29,304 nt of DNA, from positions 1-29,304 of the forward strand of contig CAZVYG010000067.1 in NCBI GenBank assembly GCA_964631605.1, in the 5' to 3' direction. Position numbers and translations under genes: made by a program. The stretch comes from JARKQH01 sp964631605. Lineage in GTDB: Bacteria; Verrucomicrobiota; Verrucomicrobiia; Limisphaerales; UBA8199. The notes below the pieces were generated by a model. That model ran no database searches. It saw only the letters and a list, made by a program, of their open reading frames with translations, and had not been told where the DNA came from. Below are positions 29,093 through 29,304 of this stretch, piece by piece (positions within the stretch are counted from its first letter, which is position 1; every line of letters starts with the position of its first letter).

Positions 29093-29135
29093 GCTACTTT
29101 TTCAACGGGCTCCTCTGGAGCTGCATGGTGGTTGA

Positions 29136-29304
29136 GTTGCGGGTGCTACAAACGTGGTTGTGGAATGCCCGACGGGGGAGGGGCGCCGCCCTCGGTTACA
29201 GGTCCCCTGGCGCCCGTGAGCCTACAAGGGCGCCCCAGCCCGTTGGCGTGTTGGCCTATCCACCGTCTGAATGCGACGGGGCCCGTCACGGTCCTTGTGT
29301 GTCC
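29136..29304. other. Repeat-rich end of window
   Basis: No gene seen. An 8-bp inverted repeat GGGGCGCC (29180-29187) / GGCGCCCC (29229-29236) encloses GC-rich sequence. Confidence 0.35.

Larger units (their letters stand above)
27891..29135 (+). pseudogene. Rhs core fragment carrying palindromic insertions, 5' and 3' truncated
   Basis: Recognisable Rhs core in one frame: GQQFEYAFDDT, NRAGTKAGGDENG, NALNQYTSRDV, FVPRTPESFSHDADGNLTHD, WVYTWD, ENRLVRMVS, GPQQRIEFGYDWHGRRISKR, VWNNTSGTGAPALDLKFVYD, WGLDLSGTMDRAGGVGGLLW, YDGNG-type CDGNGTVMGLVRAADGSVAA, NPFRFSTKYQDDETGLLYYG, YRYYDPHTGRWPN. At that point the expected RDPIGE is replaced by repeat sequence and the frame ends at 29135. There is no credible start codon, because the sequence upstream is repeats. 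Palindromic elements interrupt it after DDT and after TWD, yet the frame stays open through both. A 21-nt in-frame extra segment (28674-28694) splits the usual VYDGWN motif. Probably not functional. Confidence 0.8.

Noticed and set aside
1..29304. tRNA, rRNA or other structured RNA genes
   Set aside because: No tRNA-like cloverleaf or rRNA sequence was recognised by eye; a covariance-model search would be decisive.

Overview
The window looks like a high-GC chromosomal segment of a Verrucomicrobia bacterium, most likely of the Pedosphaeraceae/Limisphaerales lineage. The pointers are a pseudopilin-like secreted protein with the FTLIELLVVIAIIAILAA start and an H-X9-DG tail, a PEP-CTERM protein, Tat-exported Gfo/Idh/MocA and GH29 proteins, a discoidin-type secreted protein, Rhs repeat scraps with very recognisable core sequences, and a REP-associated (RAYT) transposase remnant. 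This assignment is inference; no rRNA or marker gene is present.

Layout. 1-1450: the 3' end of an Rhs gene with a variable tip, an overlapping three-helix membrane protein (candidate immunity protein), then a broken RAYT carrying a small palindromic element. 1510-4421 (minus): three exported proteins (Gfo/Idh/MocA oxidoreductase, discoidin-like protein, PEP-CTERM protein). 4682-8976: small membrane protein, O-acetylhomoserine sulfhydrylase (minus), ECF sigma factor with a coupled small protein, Ycf46-like AAA ATPase. 8997-16417: alkaline phosphatase (minus), transglutaminase lipoprotein, RlmI-like methyltransferase, SGNH hydrolase and an overlapping membrane spermidine-synthase-like protein. 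16665-18535: pseudopilin-like protein and two zinc-ribbon proteins. 18536-19356: gene-poor, with an ATPase remnant and an inverted heptamer repeat. 19357-22372 (minus): L-arabinose isomerase, a collapsed RbsD/FucU mutarotase and a GH29 fucosidase, apparently one operon behind an operator-bearing promoter. 22467-24180 (minus): exported-looking protein-isoaspartate methyltransferase and LarE. 24341-26797: GH95 fucosidase. 26810-29304: a scrapyard with a truncated lipoprotein ORF, an orphan nucleotidyltransferase and a broken Rhs core riddled with palindromes.

How the genes fit together. GH29, GH95, the mutarotase remnant, arabinose isomerase and the SGNH esterase-like protein suggest use of fucose- and arabinose-containing, probably acylated, glycans. 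The exported oxidoreductase, discoidin and alkaline phosphatase genes fit a surface-degrader lifestyle.

The most unusual signal is a family of 56-98 nt palindromic elements with CCCCGTGAGATA arms. One copy sits inside the RAYT remnant and two sit inside the Rhs core. Both Rhs copies leave the reading frame open on each side, and one copy carries a compensatory base-pair swap. This resembles the in-frame Rickettsia palindromic elements. A second theme is promoter geometry: several genes have -35/-10 boxes whose -10 ends only 5-8 nt before the start codon, suggesting leaderless or nearly leaderless mRNAs.
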